From: Toxorhynchites rutilus septentrionalis
Taxonomy: Eukaryota > Arthropoda > Insecta > Diptera > Culicidae
Reading direction: 5' to 3'
DNA: 64,000 nucleotides
NCBI RefSeq assembly: GCF_029784135.1
Contig: NC_073746.1
Coordinates: forward strand, 12,769,475 to 12,833,474
The position numbers and the translations under genes are program-made. Below are positions 43,696-53,920 of the stretch, in pieces; the stretch's first letter is position 1; every line of letters starts with the position of its first letter. Below the pieces are notes generated by a model. The model had not been told where the DNA came from. It made no database searches and worked only from the letters and a program-made list of their open reading frames with translations.

Positions 43696-43800
43696 GACGG
43701 CGCCAGTGGTTGTATGGCTAGCGTAACAGCCTCACAATCCGATCGGCCTGGGTTCAGTATTCCAGAGTCTAGCCGACTTGTGGACCACATAAGGTAGGGG
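43696..43800 (+). mobile_element. SINE family B head with a divergent body
   Basis: 43,696-43,756 matches the tRNA-like head of the SINE at 60,453 (GACGGCGCCAGTGGTTGTAT, then GCGTAACAGCCTCACAATCC). From GGTTCA onward the sequence differs, reading GTATTCCAGAGTCTAGCCGA. It may be a related SINE sharing the head, or a head joined to other sequence. Confidence 0.6.
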
Positions 43801-43803
43801 TAC

Positions 43804-44351
43804 TTATCCCGCTGCGTTGCCTGCCATCATAAGAGAGATCCTGCTTTTGGATGAATTCAGTATGTTACCGGGATACTTAACACCTCTTTTTAGGATAAAT
43901 TTTCGTGAACCCGGATCGTTTGTAAGATTTGTCTCATCGTAGCTCCAGATGTTTTCTGGAGGGACACCAGCCGTCACCTTGGACAAATTGTTCATGTAAT
44001 CCGACAGGATCTTGGATGTGATGGCTGCTCGGCGTTTTTGGATGTTCGGCACAAAACATACAGAGAGCTCAGCTCGGCCTGGATAATTATCTGTGACTTG
44101 ACTGTTCTGTCAATTTTGCCAAGGTAATCCTTCACAACATGCCGCAAGTCTTCTTCGTTCACCGGCGAAAATGTAGGTTGACCTCCAACATCCTTATGAT
44201 ATTTTCTAGAAAGCTTGTTGCAGATGGCGCTCCTTGGTATTTTAACCTTTTTAGCAGCGTCTCGATACGATGACTCATACCTTTCTCGATCACTTCAAGA
44301 CATGCGATAGGATCGCGATCCGCTTTTACGTTTATGCTTACGAGATGTCAT
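43804..44351 (-). pseudogene. Pogo-type transposase fragment (Psq-HTH plus DDE)
   Basis: The ATG at 44,351 opens MTSRKHKRKSGSRSYRMS, followed by an in-frame TGA. The same frame then gives SSYRDAAKKVKIPRSAICNK and GGQPTFSPVNEEDLR, a Pipsqueak-type helix-turn-helix of pogo-like transposases. After a frameshift near 44,050 comes NIQKRRAAITSKILSDYMNN, GVPPENIWSYDETNLTNDPG (first catalytic Asp in YDETN) and SLMMAGNAAG, where it is cut off at 43,804. Only the N-terminal half survives. This assigns the fragment to the Tc1/mariner-pogo superfamily. Confidence 0.75.
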
Positions 44352-44397
44352 CTGTATTAATGCAAAAAAAAAATTGTGAAGAAATCGAAATAAAAAC

Positions 44398-44667
44398 CAT
44401 TTTTCTTTTTATCTTCGCTTATTTTTCGTCAGCCTATTTCCGCCACTTTAGTGTCAATCACCGACATCAGGGAGGCGACTCCACCTGTTCCTACATATCA
44501 GACTCAACAACTCATGAGACGGGCCAACTTCTTTTACTTCCGCTCCGAAGGAAGACGTAACCAGAGATTTTTCGCCTCAGAAAATCCCAACGACGCCAGC
44601 TGGGATTGAACCCAGGCCGATCGGGTTGTGAGGCTGTTACGCTAACCATACAACCACTGGCGCCGTC
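44398..44667 (-). mobile_element. tRNA-headed SINE, family B, reverse copy
   Basis: About 270 bp closely matching 60,453-60,719 in reverse orientation, from the A-rich 3' tail (44,398) to the head ending GGCGCCGTC (44,667). GGGATTGAACCC is the box B complement. I could not define a clean target duplication. Confidence 0.88.
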
Positions 44668-44691
44668 ACAGGACTTTTTTGACAGCCTAAT

Positions 44692-45028
44692 ATATTGATA
44701 TTGATGATATTGATGCTGTTCCAAGTTGTCCTGAGGCCATCGAAGATAGTTTCAAAACTTTCTTAAATTTGAAGCGACCAGTTGTGGTAGCGAGTGGAAC
44801 ACAAAAAAGTGGAAGAACTTCGACATCCCTGCTGGTTGCAGCATCACGATGGAAGAGGCCATCCAACGCGAGAATCAAATGGATGAGGTTGGAAGCAGCA
44901 CAGCCAAACGTCAGAGAAACTCACACATTTCGGCTGATGCGCAGAACAACGATCACGATAAGGAAAATGAACCTCCAAAGAAAGTAACGAAAGCAGTCAA
45001 CAAGCGTCAGAAGCGAAAGCAAAAATGA
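44692..45028 (+). pseudogene. C-terminal coding fragment of unknown family
   Basis: A plus-strand frame reads EWNTKKWKNFDIPAGCSITM, then EEAIQRENQMDEVGSSTAKR and ends in a basic tail KKVTKAVNKRQKRKQK before TGA at 45,026-45,028. The basic, charged C-terminus with a clean stop looks like the end of a real protein, perhaps a transposase with a nuclear localisation signal. I do not recognise the family. Upstream codons near 44,700 seem to lie in another frame. Confidence 0.4.
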
Positions 45029-45202
45029 ATCGATGACTAACTGGTTTTTGTATTGGAGTGAACTGTTTCTTCACCTAATGTTTTTTCCTCTATTTGCACA
45101 AGGTATTATACAATTTAATTTTAAACTTTTTTGATCTGACATGTTCAAGAATCTGAAAGCTGGTTATTTTTGTCAAAGGCTCTCAACAAATCACTTATTA
45201 AA

Positions 45203-46130
45203 TCTATCTATATGTATAAAAATGGATTTCTGTCTGTCTGTCTGTCTGTCTGATTCTTATGGACTAGGAAACTACTGAACCGATTGACATGAAAATTGGT
45301 ATGTTGGGGTTTTTGGAGCCGGGGGAGGTTTTCGTGATAGTTTGAGACCCCACTCCCCTCTCTAAGGGGGGGCTGCCATACAAATGAAACACAAATTTCT
45401 GCAAAACTCGAGAATTAATCAAGCAAACGAAACCAAAATCGGTTCGGTGAAGGTTTTAGGGTGCAATAAATTTGTTTACGGTGGTTAGATACTCCTCCCC
45501 CCTCTCTAAGTGGGTGCCGCCATACAAATGAAACACAAATTTCTGCATTATTCGAGAATCAATCAAGCAAACGAAACCAAATTTGGCATGTGTAGGTTTT
45601 AGGATGCAATAAATATTTCTATGGTGGTTCGACACTCCTCCCCCTCTTTTAGGGTGGGCTGTCATACAAATGAAAAACAAATTTATGCATAACTCAAAAA
45701 CTAATCAAGCAAATGAAGCCAAATTTGGCATGTGAAGATTTTAGGGGGCTCGAAACGTTTCTATGGTGAATGGACACTCCTCCCCCCTCTCTAAGGGGAG
45801 AAGAGGGAAGGGGTCTGTCTTTATTCTATCATATTTTCTGTATCAAGTATTTATTCCATGTAACGGAGAAACATGTTATTTGCAAGCGATTGAAAAATCT
45901 TGAACGAGAATTGTGTCTGAAAATAATCTGATATTATAATGAGTTTTGTTAGAAGTACTATGATTTTTTGAGTACAAGGTAAATTCTAGGAGGTCGATTA
46001 GAAGATCAATCAATTAACAATTCTGCGATTGGACTCATGAACTTGCGCTTAGTAAGAAAACGTGAATATTTGAATGTATTGATAACTGAAAACAAATTTT
46101 GGACGAGACGAAGTTTGCCGGGTCAGCTAG
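45203..46130 (+). mobile_element. Helitron-like non-autonomous element
   Basis: It starts TCTATCTATATGTATAAAAA and ends GAAGTTTGCCGGGTCAGCTAG, inserted between A and T. The 5' TC, 3' CTAG, A/T insertion context and lack of target duplication fit Helitrons, and the two termini resemble widespread arthropod Helitron-like repeats. A CTGT microsatellite sits just inside the 5' end. Three imperfect internal repeats of about 143 bp begin at CATACAAATG (45,377, 45,521 and 45,663). No Rep/helicase is encoded. The other copy of the flanking segment lacks this insert. Confidence 0.75.
45230..45252 (+). repeat. (CTGT)n microsatellite
   Basis: Five TCTG units inside the Helitron-like 5' end. Confidence 0.85.
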
Positions 46131-46766
46131 TTGCATATAAAACAATATTATTCTGAATAGCAAATTCGTTTTCATTTTTAACTATGATAAAGAAACGTAT
46201 TTTCAACGAATCAAAACAATATTTATAGATGCTAAACATAAACATAGCCGATACTTGATAAGATGAATAAGCAATCAAATACTTGTAATTACTATTCAAA
46301 CAAGTGAGGAAAATACTATTTTACGAAAACAGCACGACGAATGACCAGAACCGAATCGCATCATGCGACATATCGAACGTCTTGGTTTGGCAAAATTAGC
46401 TCATTGGTGACAATTTCAAGGATATTCGACCACATCAGAATTACCGGAATGGTATCCGGATGACCTACAGATCAGTACTTAAATCGAGTTATGGAAAGGC
46501 ATGACCACACCTTTAGGTGGATTAACTCAGGTTTTTGAATCCTCAAATCCTTGAGTTATCATTCCAATGACCGTAGGTGAAGAAATAATTGATTTTGTAT
46601 ACGTTTTTGTGCATATGACACTAGAAAATCCTGAAGAACATAGATTGATCAATTGCACCCCGAAGCCAAATTTTGAAATTTTCCGATAAAAATTTTCCAA
46701 ATTAACGCTAAAGGATTTTTTCCAACAAAAAATTCCATAACGTTTTGTGGCCTTAGCACCAGTGAG

Positions 46767-49084
46767 TAGCCCGACCGAGCGGTTTTTCGGATCAGTAATT
46801 CACGCCGACGACCTCTTTACAACTGACTGCTTTATTTTATTTTTGTAAGTCTATGCCTATGATAGCCTATGAATGACACGATCCTCAAACAAGGATCGTG
46901 CAAGAGAGATGTATTTATTTATTCGGGATCTACCCGAGCCTATCATAAAATGTATTCTAAATGTATTCACACGATCCGCAAAAATCATTGTGCGAGATAT
47001 GTTTATTTTTCCTCGATCGGTCCCTGTCATAAAAATGGGAAAACAAATCCGTCTCTTATTATGTGGTCGCCGCACCAGTACTGATTTCAAAGATAATGAA
47101 GTGTAAATCTAACAAAACATTTCTAAAATACTACATTTTTCTGAAAATCGTTATCAATTTGCCCCCGATTTACGGTACTTTATGGCTTTTTCAAATTTCT
47201 TGAATAACTTTATCTTTATTTTCCAAATATTTTCTAAATGCGATAAGTAACAGTACAGTTAATCCAGTCTCCGACACGATTCCATCCGCTCAATTCAACC
47301 CTGACACTCCATTAACATAACATTGCTCATAAGCAACACATCGCTGCCACCGCCACAATTGCAGTACAACTTTGTATCACCGCACTCAGAGCATCACCCG
47401 GTAACGAGTGGCAAACCACTTCGTTGTACCAACAACGTGAGGAACCAACTTTTGCGCATAACGCGCCGCTGCTACCGGAACACACACACACACACGTGTT
47501 GGGATATTTTTCAATTGAAAATAATTCACTTCCCTAAACGTGCACTCAGCTTCCGACCGCGCTCATCTCATGCCTACCCCGGCGGCCTCGGTCGTGTTAC
47601 CAGGGCGCGATATGGAATGCAGATTTTATAATTACCCAAATCGCATTGTACATATAGTTTACCCCTTCAAAGTAATCATCTCATTGTTTTGGCGAGATAA
47701 AAACATCGACACGTGTGCCCCTCTTTAATGTTATTCAAACATTCAATAACCTGTGCAGGAGTTTCAATCCACTTCAAATCACTGGCAGTGTTGGTGCCTC
47801 AAATACTGTGGTGCCTGAGGGAAAGGGAGAGAGGAATGAAATTTTTAATGCAGAATAACTTTCACTTACGATTGAGGGAGTTTGATAATTATGTGCAACT
47901 TTTCGTTGCACTGAAAAGAACTTTTCTGCGCATTCTGCAGGAGAAATATAAATCGTTAGAAGTGAGCAGTGGGTGTTGTTGGGTTGGGTTGTTGGGTTGT
48001 TGGGAATGCACCTTCGGCAAGCTATTCTGTGAACGAATGATGGAAATTTCATATTGCACAGCCGTATCCACCGAAGCATCGTCTGCTTCCTTGAATGCCC
48101 TGGCTGGCTGGGGAGTTGCATTGTATGACGGTACGAACGGTATTTTTCGTTCCGAAAAGACGTTTACCGGCGTGATTGCACAGTTTTCTGCTCCGCACGG
48201 AATAGGATATTTGGAAGTTTGCTGGTGGAAATAATGAAGCTACTTGAAGTATTTGCATTTTTCTCTCTATTGTTATTATCTGGAGAACAGAATGGGTTGA
48301 GTCTGAGTAGGAAATTTTTATTCTGTGAAATAAATTGGCGGTAATTTGATGTGTAAGCTGTGTAAAATTGTTCTGTGGGAATAAATAACAGTATAAGCTC
48401 CAATTAAAGACGCATCACCTGGTTAGTGTGTAAATTCGTTGTCAGTTGAAAGTGAAATCAGGTATTTTAGAAAATTAATTTTTCAATGATTGTGTTACAA
48501 AGATCTAAAATTTTTTCACATCCATTTTTGCTCAAGAAAGTGAACCTTGGTGCCAGAATAAATGTAGCAATGCTGGGCGTCATCATATGTCAGTTGATCC
48601 AAGACTTCTTCTTCATAGAGCCAACATGCTCGAGTCGGGTCCCCGATTAAATATATATCGACACATATTGGCATCCTTTACAATAAGATTCCAAATAGAA
48701 TTAGAATAGTCACAGTACCAGCGGATGAACCCTCAGCAATTCAAAAATAATGATTTCAGAGACACCCCATGTTGAAATAATTACGTGAGTTTCACCATAA
48801 TGCTGTTACAATTTCAACGGTTTAGCTTGCATGTTCGCCTTTATCAAAGAAAAACTGTAAAATGTACCGAATGTTTTCTTTGTTCACTCCCATTGCTAGC
48901 ACCCTGTAACTCACAACTAAATGGAACAAACAAAAAAACAGGAAAGGATTTATTTCAATGTGTGTCCACGAGCATAAATTTAAAATTGTTCGATCGACAC
49001 TATACGAGATATCCATCACTACCGTCATCTACCGAGAAAATAATGAATTCATTCTTCCCTAGCCTAATACTTTCATGAAAATTA
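46767..49084. other. Unassigned DNA with a short (CA)n
   Basis: No gene or element supported. A (CA)n run lies at about 47,480-47,495. The 173-codon frame at 47,713-48,234 has no motif and overlaps others on the opposite strand. A direct repeat of GTTGGGTTG lies near 47,976-48,001. Confidence 0.4.
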
Positions 49085-49552
49085 TTGACGTAGGACTACG
49101 TCTAACCGGAAGATATAGGGGGTAAAATGGAAATCTAGGCACTGAACAAGTAGGAAAAAATGCAAGATTTGGAACGCTCATAACTCGAGCATTTCTCAAT
49201 AGATCGCAAAGGTTTTTGCATTAATTGATAGGAAATATATCTACGCATCTATCATTACGAATAACATTTCATTTTTCTTGAGATAAATAATTGAATAATT
49301 GTGAAATTTCAAGCATTGTCAAAATGCACTATGTGCTCATTTTTGATTGGTCCTCAAATCGTGCAAATGTGCTCCTCAAATCGTACCGACCAAAACGGGC
49401 AACCAGCGGCAGCAGCGAAATAGAATGAAGCACGATAGGAAAGGAAGAAGAGAAAAATGAACGAAACATTGGTCGCAGTCTCACACATGCGTAATTCTCG
49501 AGCCAGCCAGTCAGCTTAAAAATCCCCGCTCCGCTGCCGTAACGATCATTCT

Positions 49553-49773
49553 TTGTGTGGACACCGACTGGACAACATCGTTGCTGGACGAGCTTGACGG
49601 CGAGGGATCGAGTGCCTCTTGCTCAAGGCAAGAGGGCGGAGGTGGTAGCGCTGGAGTAGAGTAATAGAGTAGAGTAGAGTTTTCAAAAGGCCTTTCTCAA
49701 GGCTAGAGACGAATGAACTGCAAAAGTTTAAACTCTCTATAATACAAGACCTTCCTTCCTTCCTTCCTTCCTT
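49553..49773 (+). mobile_element. 221-bp insertion with 10-bp target duplication
   Basis: It is flanked by CGATCATTCT at 49,543-49,552 and 49,774-49,783 and ends in a (CCTT)n tail. It reads TTGTGTGGACACCGACTGGA at the start and has a GCTCAAGGCAAGAGGGCGGA segment. The simple-repeat tail and duplication fit a SINE-like retroposon, but no pol III boxes are obvious. It sits in the 5' flank of the first H2A pseudogene. Confidence 0.6.
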
Positions 49774-49846
49774 CGATCATTCTCATTCAAACCGTACACC
49801 ACATCGGTTCGCATCACAACACATCAACAAACCAACACAAGCAGCC

Positions 49847-50030
49847 ATGTCTGGACAAATCCCGCAAATCCCGCTCGAACCGTGTTGATCTGAATTTCCC
49901 CGCAAGGGTAGCTAGGCCGAGCGCGTTAGTACCAGTGCACCAGTCCACCTAGCCGGCGTTATATAGATTCGGCCGCCGAAGTGATCGAGTTGGCTGGCAA
50001 GCTGCTCGCGACGATAAGAAAACCCGCATT
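49847..50030 (+). pseudogene. Histone H2A pseudogene 1
   Basis: ATG at 49,847 in a good context (GCAGCCATGTCTGG) followed by codons for SGQ-like, KSRSNR-like and, after a deletion, LRKGxxAERV, PVHLAG-like and EVIELAG...DKKTR phrases of H2A. Matching phrases include CGCAAGGGTA and GATAAGAAAACCCGCAT. The segment for VGRIHRLL is deleted and the frame has an early TGA. H2A packages DNA as an H2A-H2B dimer; this copy cannot. After 50,030 the sequence is no longer H2A. Confidence 0.8.
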
Positions 50031-50268
50031 CAGAACAGAACACATTCGGTTCGGTGGACATCAAGACAACAGGCAGTTGCAGCGAGTGGCGAGTGGCAAA
50101 CGCAATCGCAAAACGGCATCAAGTAGCAGAAGAAAAAAGTTTGTTCTTTATACAAACTGCTTTGGTGGCAAATCCAGAACAAGGCGGCATCGAGGGCGTT
50201 CGAAATGGTTTTTTTTTTCAAAACCACGAGTACTAAGTTTTCTAAATTGGAACCATTCCATAAAACAA

Positions 50269-50284
50269 GGCGCTTTTCAGGGCC
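50269..50284 (+). promoter_or_regulatory. Degenerate histone 3' stem-loop
   Basis: GGCGCTTTTCAGGGCC: a TTTC loop with a 6-bp stem and one mismatch (G opposite G). It closely resembles the consensus for replication-dependent histone mRNA 3' ends and lies downstream of H2A pseudogene 1. Confidence 0.65.
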
Positions 50285-50644
50285 ATTAAACCTTCCAAAA
50301 AAGAGTTTACGAAATACAGTTCAATGCTTTCTAAAACAATATCCAAAATAATAATAAAACACAAATTGATTTTTTGTGAATTTGGCAGTTGTTCTGAGCT
50401 TATTGATTTTCACCAATTCTTAAATTGCTTCTAGATTGAAAGTACAGTAATTTACACTTATCACGACATTTAGCTATTTGGACGGACATGTAATGCGACA
50501 TATTTAGTTGGACATTTTTGTAAACATAGAGTTCGAGGTCCAAATTATGACCCCACATTGAAAGTCGACACTGTACCACTGTCATCACAAATGTTCAATT
50601 ACAGGTTGAAATTACCTCCAAACTGAGTGGTGATAATGCGACGT

Positions 50645-50790
50645 GCCATTGAATGTAATTTACTGTAAAATATGTCACAAGCTGGATGGGAAGAAATTTT
50701 CCAACTGTGAAAGCTGTGGCGAGTGGCAAATGCAATCGCTAAACAGAAAGGTTTAGCCGAACAAGATGGGGATATCGAGTGATAACAAAA
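50645..50790 (+). repeat. Histone-flank direct repeat, copy 1
   Basis: Matches 51,413-51,560 at roughly 90 percent, including CACAAGCTGGATGGGAAGAA and GAAAGCTGTGGCGAGTGGCA. A more distant relative is at about 50,088-50,110 (GCGAGTGGCGAGTGGCAAAC). Confidence 0.8.
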
Positions 50791-50848
50791 CAATAAACTC
50801 TTTAGATTGAAGTTAGTTTTGTGTTTTGTCTTTAGATTGGAGTTAGTT

Positions 50849-50864
50849 TGTCCTGAAAAGGACC
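50849..50864 (-). promoter_or_regulatory. Histone-type 3' stem-loop, minus strand
   Basis: On the minus strand it reads GGTCCTTTTCAGGACA: TTTC loop, five paired bases, preceded by an A-run. It implies that a minus-oriented histone gene once ended here, but its coding part is not recognisable upstream. Confidence 0.5.
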
Positions 50865-51023
50865 CTTTTTAGCCTATATGTGAATCCAACGAGCGAACAA
50901 ATCGTAATGAATGTATTTTTTGCCATCGCTCCCTTTTAACGCTCATTCGTTCGTCTCGTTGGACTCGCCCCTCTGGCTGAGTCTGCCGATTTGTCTCTAT
51001 CCTGTGAGTGTGTACCGCTACAG

Positions 51024-51030
51024 TATAAAA
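51024..51030 (+). promoter_or_regulatory. TATA box of H2A pseudogene 2
   Basis: TATAAAA about 75 bp upstream of the H2A similarity, in a context (CAGTATAAAACACGCGG) resembling arthropod histone promoters. It suggests the pseudogene kept its promoter when it was copied. Confidence 0.55.
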
Positions 51031-51098
51031 CACGCGGACCCCAAAAAAATACCTTATTTTCTTTCAAACCGTAAACCCGTGTGGTTGTACGGCATCGG

Positions 51099-51332
51099 CA
51101 TCGTGGACGTAACAAAGGAGGAAAAGTTAAGGGAAAGGCAAAGTCTCACTCGAACCGTACAGGTCTCCAGTTCCCTGTTGGTCGCATTCACTGATTGCTC
51201 CGCAAGGGTAACTAGGCCGAACAGATTGGTGCCGGAGCACCAGTATACCTAACAGCGATTATAGAGTTTCGGCCGTCGGAGTGCTCGAGTTGGCTTGCAA
51301 AGCTACTCACGACAATCAGAAAACCCGCATCA
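51099..51332 (+). pseudogene. Histone H2A pseudogene 2
   Basis: The DNA matches H2A coding sequence for [14 protein letters not shown], then [14 protein letters not shown] (CAGTTCCCTGTTGGTCGCAT), LLRKGN, GAGAPVY and EVLELAxKAxxDNQKTRI. The ATG is lost, CGATTG has become TGATTG (Arg to stop), TAT-GCC has become TAG-GCC, and there are small deletions. After KTRI it joins unrelated sequence, so the C-terminal docking domain is missing. It is longer and closer to H2A than copy 1 but equally dead. Confidence 0.85.
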
Positions 51333-51412
51333 AGAACAGAGCAGCTTCGGTTCGGCGCTCATCAAGGCAACAATTAGTTTCAGTGAGTGACAAAGTGTTT
51401 CTCCGGCACGTC

Positions 51413-51560
51413 GCATTAAATGTAATTTACTGAACAACATGTCACAAGCTGGATGGGAAGAAATTTTCCAACTGTGAAAGCTGTGGCGAGTGGCAAATGC
51501 AATAGCTAAACAGGAAGGTTTAACCGAACAAGATAGGAATATCGAGTGATAACAAAAACA
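51413..51560 (+). repeat. Histone-flank direct repeat, copy 2
   Basis: Pair of 50,645-50,790, located between H2A pseudogene 2 and its stem-loop, in the place of a histone 3' UTR. Confidence 0.8.
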
Positions 51561-51570
51561 CAACACCAAA

Positions 51571-51586
51571 GGTTCTTTTCAGAACC
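51571..51586 (+). promoter_or_regulatory. Histone 3' stem-loop, perfect match
   Basis: GGTTCTTTTCAGAACC: a 6-bp perfect stem and TTTC loop preceded by CCAAA, the canonical replication-dependent histone mRNA 3' signal. A purine-rich AAAGAGTAAAC about 15 bp downstream could be the histone downstream element. Confidence 0.8.
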
Positions 51587-51730
51587 ATCAACATGTTCAT
51601 AAAGAGTAAACAGTAAACTAATCCATTTTTCAGGTAGATAGGTAGGTATTCACGTAGGAGAAGAAAATAAAACAATATATTTAAAATATATATTTAACAA
51701 AAGCTGTCCCCTTTGTATAGTCCTACGTCA

Positions 51731-52034
51731 CTCCGGTTATGTCCCCGACATTACCATCCCGTATTTTTGTACAAATGCTTTATTTTTAATGAATGCTTCT
51801 TCTCACAGGGGTCTTCGTAGCCTAATTAGTTGCGTATCCGCTACTAAGCGAACGGTCATAAGCTCATAACACAGAGACCTCAATTGACCATCTTTGTGTG
51901 TTATTCAAGCTGCTACGCCCTCGCAGAAATCATCATGTAATGGTGATCTCAGCCTCTCACTTTACTGCTGCATGGTCTGCTGCATCTGTAATTGGTGCTA
52001 TTAATAACAAAAAAAAAACAAACAACATGTGTAT
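51731..52034. other. Unassigned stretch
   Basis: About 300 bp with no supported feature, ending at the TA before the foldback element. Confidence 0.4.
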
Positions 52035-52790
52035 TAGGGTGCCAATGAGAATGGTCATCTCTAATTTCAAAAAGATACCTCATAAAAAATGTTCACCACC
52101 TTGAAAAAACGCCCTATGCCAAATATCAGCTCAATCGGACTTAAGAGAGAGGGTGGCGCAAAGCGGTCAAAGTTTGAGTTTTTTGAAAATCGAAAAATTA
52201 CCCTAGGAGGGAGTAAAGGAAATCGGGGTTTTCGAAAAAAAAATTTTTGATGCAAAATGTCTTAAAATAACATGAATCAAGATCTAGTGTCATATCGAAT
52301 TTTTTTTTTGTCAAAAATCGACACTGTGGGACTTTTTTTTCGGAGTACGAGACGAAACATGTGGCCAATAAAAATAGTTATCTCGATTTTTCATTCGAAA
52401 CTTGCTGCGAAATGTTGATTTGCACGATAATATACCCTTTGCAAAATATTAGCTTATTCGAACATCATTTATTAGTGTTGCAGACGGTAAAATTTGAGTT
52501 TTTTTTTTTAAACGGAAGATCACCTAAAAACGGGGTTTTCAAAAAAATTGTTGGTGCCAAATGTTTTAAAATTACATTACTTGTCGAGAAATTAAAAAAA
52601 AAAATTTTTATGTGCGCTTAGTTTTTCCGTCTGAAAAGTCGATTTTCGACAAAAAATTTTTTTTTTGAGATAACTCTATATCTCGATGTGTCATGCAATT
52701 TTAAGACATTTGGCACAAAAAAAATTTTAAAACCACGATTTCCGGTGATTTTTCAATTTTTGAAAAAACTTAAATTTTAACGTCTACAAC

Positions 52791-53920
52791 CAGGGTTGCC
52801 AACTATTTTTTTGAAAAATGAGGGAGAATGAAAGAAAAAATCAGGGAAAAACAGGATAGCTCCTATTGGGTTGTCCGGAAAGTTCGTACCCATTTTGGAG
52901 AATACAAAAGTATTATTTTTCGAATTTTATACGCACAGTGTTGTTTTGCAATCAATTCAGGAAGTTCTGAAATCTTTCAGGTAGCCTAACATTTCTAAAC
53001 ATTAACTAATTATGGAAGCTAATTTGTCCAGTTGCTAGCAGTATTTGGGGGATTGTATCGACTGGTTGCTTGGTAGAACTCTCCAATACCACCTGAACCA
53101 GATCATAATTTTTTTTCAGATGAAGACCGAGTTAATCGGATTGTTCAAATGACCCGTTTTCATCACCCGCCACAATTTGCTTTAAAAAAAAATCGATGCA
53201 TAGATGAAACGCACAAGTCGTAACGATTTACGTAACCATGTTTCAACTGATGCACATGAACGGAGATTTTAAGCATATGTAGTGAACCTGCTAATTCATT
53301 TGTCGTGTCTCACGGATCATTCTTGCAACTTCTTGCTTTACAAACAATTTAATATATATTCTTCAAGAAATAAAAAACTTTTTAATAATAATTACAGTTT
53401 AATAAAAAAAGATGCTTACATGTGCTTACTTCTAAAATTCTTGTACATCGATTGTTATACTTGAATGTTATTTGCTGCGAAAATGTAATGAAACCTGTAT
53501 TGTTTTTATTTAACTATACATAATTTTTGGTAGCTAATATTCCTTTCATTGTTTCCATTCCTATTCTGTTATAGATTATATTTCTTTCACGTAAACTTCA
53601 AAATTTAAAAAAATGTCGACACTGTACCTTCGAAAAGGCGAACAGATAGAGTATATCGAAAAAAAAAGGGTTAGCATTATATAAGCGCGAACCGGAAAAC
53701 TTTTTAAGGTAGACTATTATGACAGTTCTCATACACAACCAGCAAAACTCCCAGTATATTTATATGGATTTTTTTATTCTGATTTAGCAAAAAGTTAAAA
53801 ATCAGGAAAAATCAGGATTATTTTATATAAATCAGGGAAAATGGAGTGTTTGTCAGGATGTCAGGGAGCGTGCCAAAAAGTCTGGGAGATCCTGAAAAAT
53901 CAGGAAGGTTGGCATCCCTG
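52791..53920. mobile_element. hAT-like element inside the foldback
   Basis: The ends read CAGGGTTGCCAAC and CAGGGATGCCAAC (reverse complement), flanked by TCTACAAC (52,783-52,790) and TCTGCAAC (53,921-53,928), an 8-bp duplication with one change. CAGGG termini and 8-bp duplications are hAT features. The 1,130-bp interior has no transposase frame but contains a mariner-like end at 52,866. Confidence 0.75.
52866..52900 (+). mobile_element. Mariner left end remnant
   Basis: TTGGGTTGTCCGGAAAGTTC resembles mariner TIRs. No matching right end is visible; coding traces over the next 300 bp are too degraded to align. The extent is unknown. Confidence 0.45.

Larger units (their letters stand above)
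45101..46766. repeat. Duplicated segment, copy 1 (with Helitron insert)
   Basis: 45,101-45,202 plus 46,131-46,766 (about 740 bp together) align colinearly with 59,363-60,080. Shared blocks include TGTAATTACTATT, CATCATGCGACATAT, AGCTCATTGGTGAC, GGCATGACCACACC and CAATGACCGT. I estimate 75-80 percent identity. The family is unknown and no coding frame spans it. Confidence 0.75.
49085..51730. repeat. Histone-derived composite block
   Basis: The region is bracketed by inverted copies of TGACGTAGGACTA (49,086-49,098 and the complement at 51,718-51,730). Inside lie two histone H2A pseudogenes, three histone-type 3' stem-loops in both orientations, and a roughly 150-bp direct repeat (50,640-50,790 and 51,405-51,560). 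The stem-loops and the lack of poly(A) argue for DNA-level duplication of histone genes rather than retroposition. Whether the block moves as a unit is not known. Confidence 0.55.

Noticed and set aside
45377..45800. CRISPR-like or satellite array
   Set aside because: Only three imperfect repeats of about 143 bp inside a Helitron-like element.
47976..48001. Telomere-like GTTGGGTTG repeats
   Set aside because: Only two or three short units; no array.
47713..48234. 173-codon plus-strand frame
   Set aside because: No recognisable motif, overlapping minus-strand frames of similar length, and no splice or promoter context.
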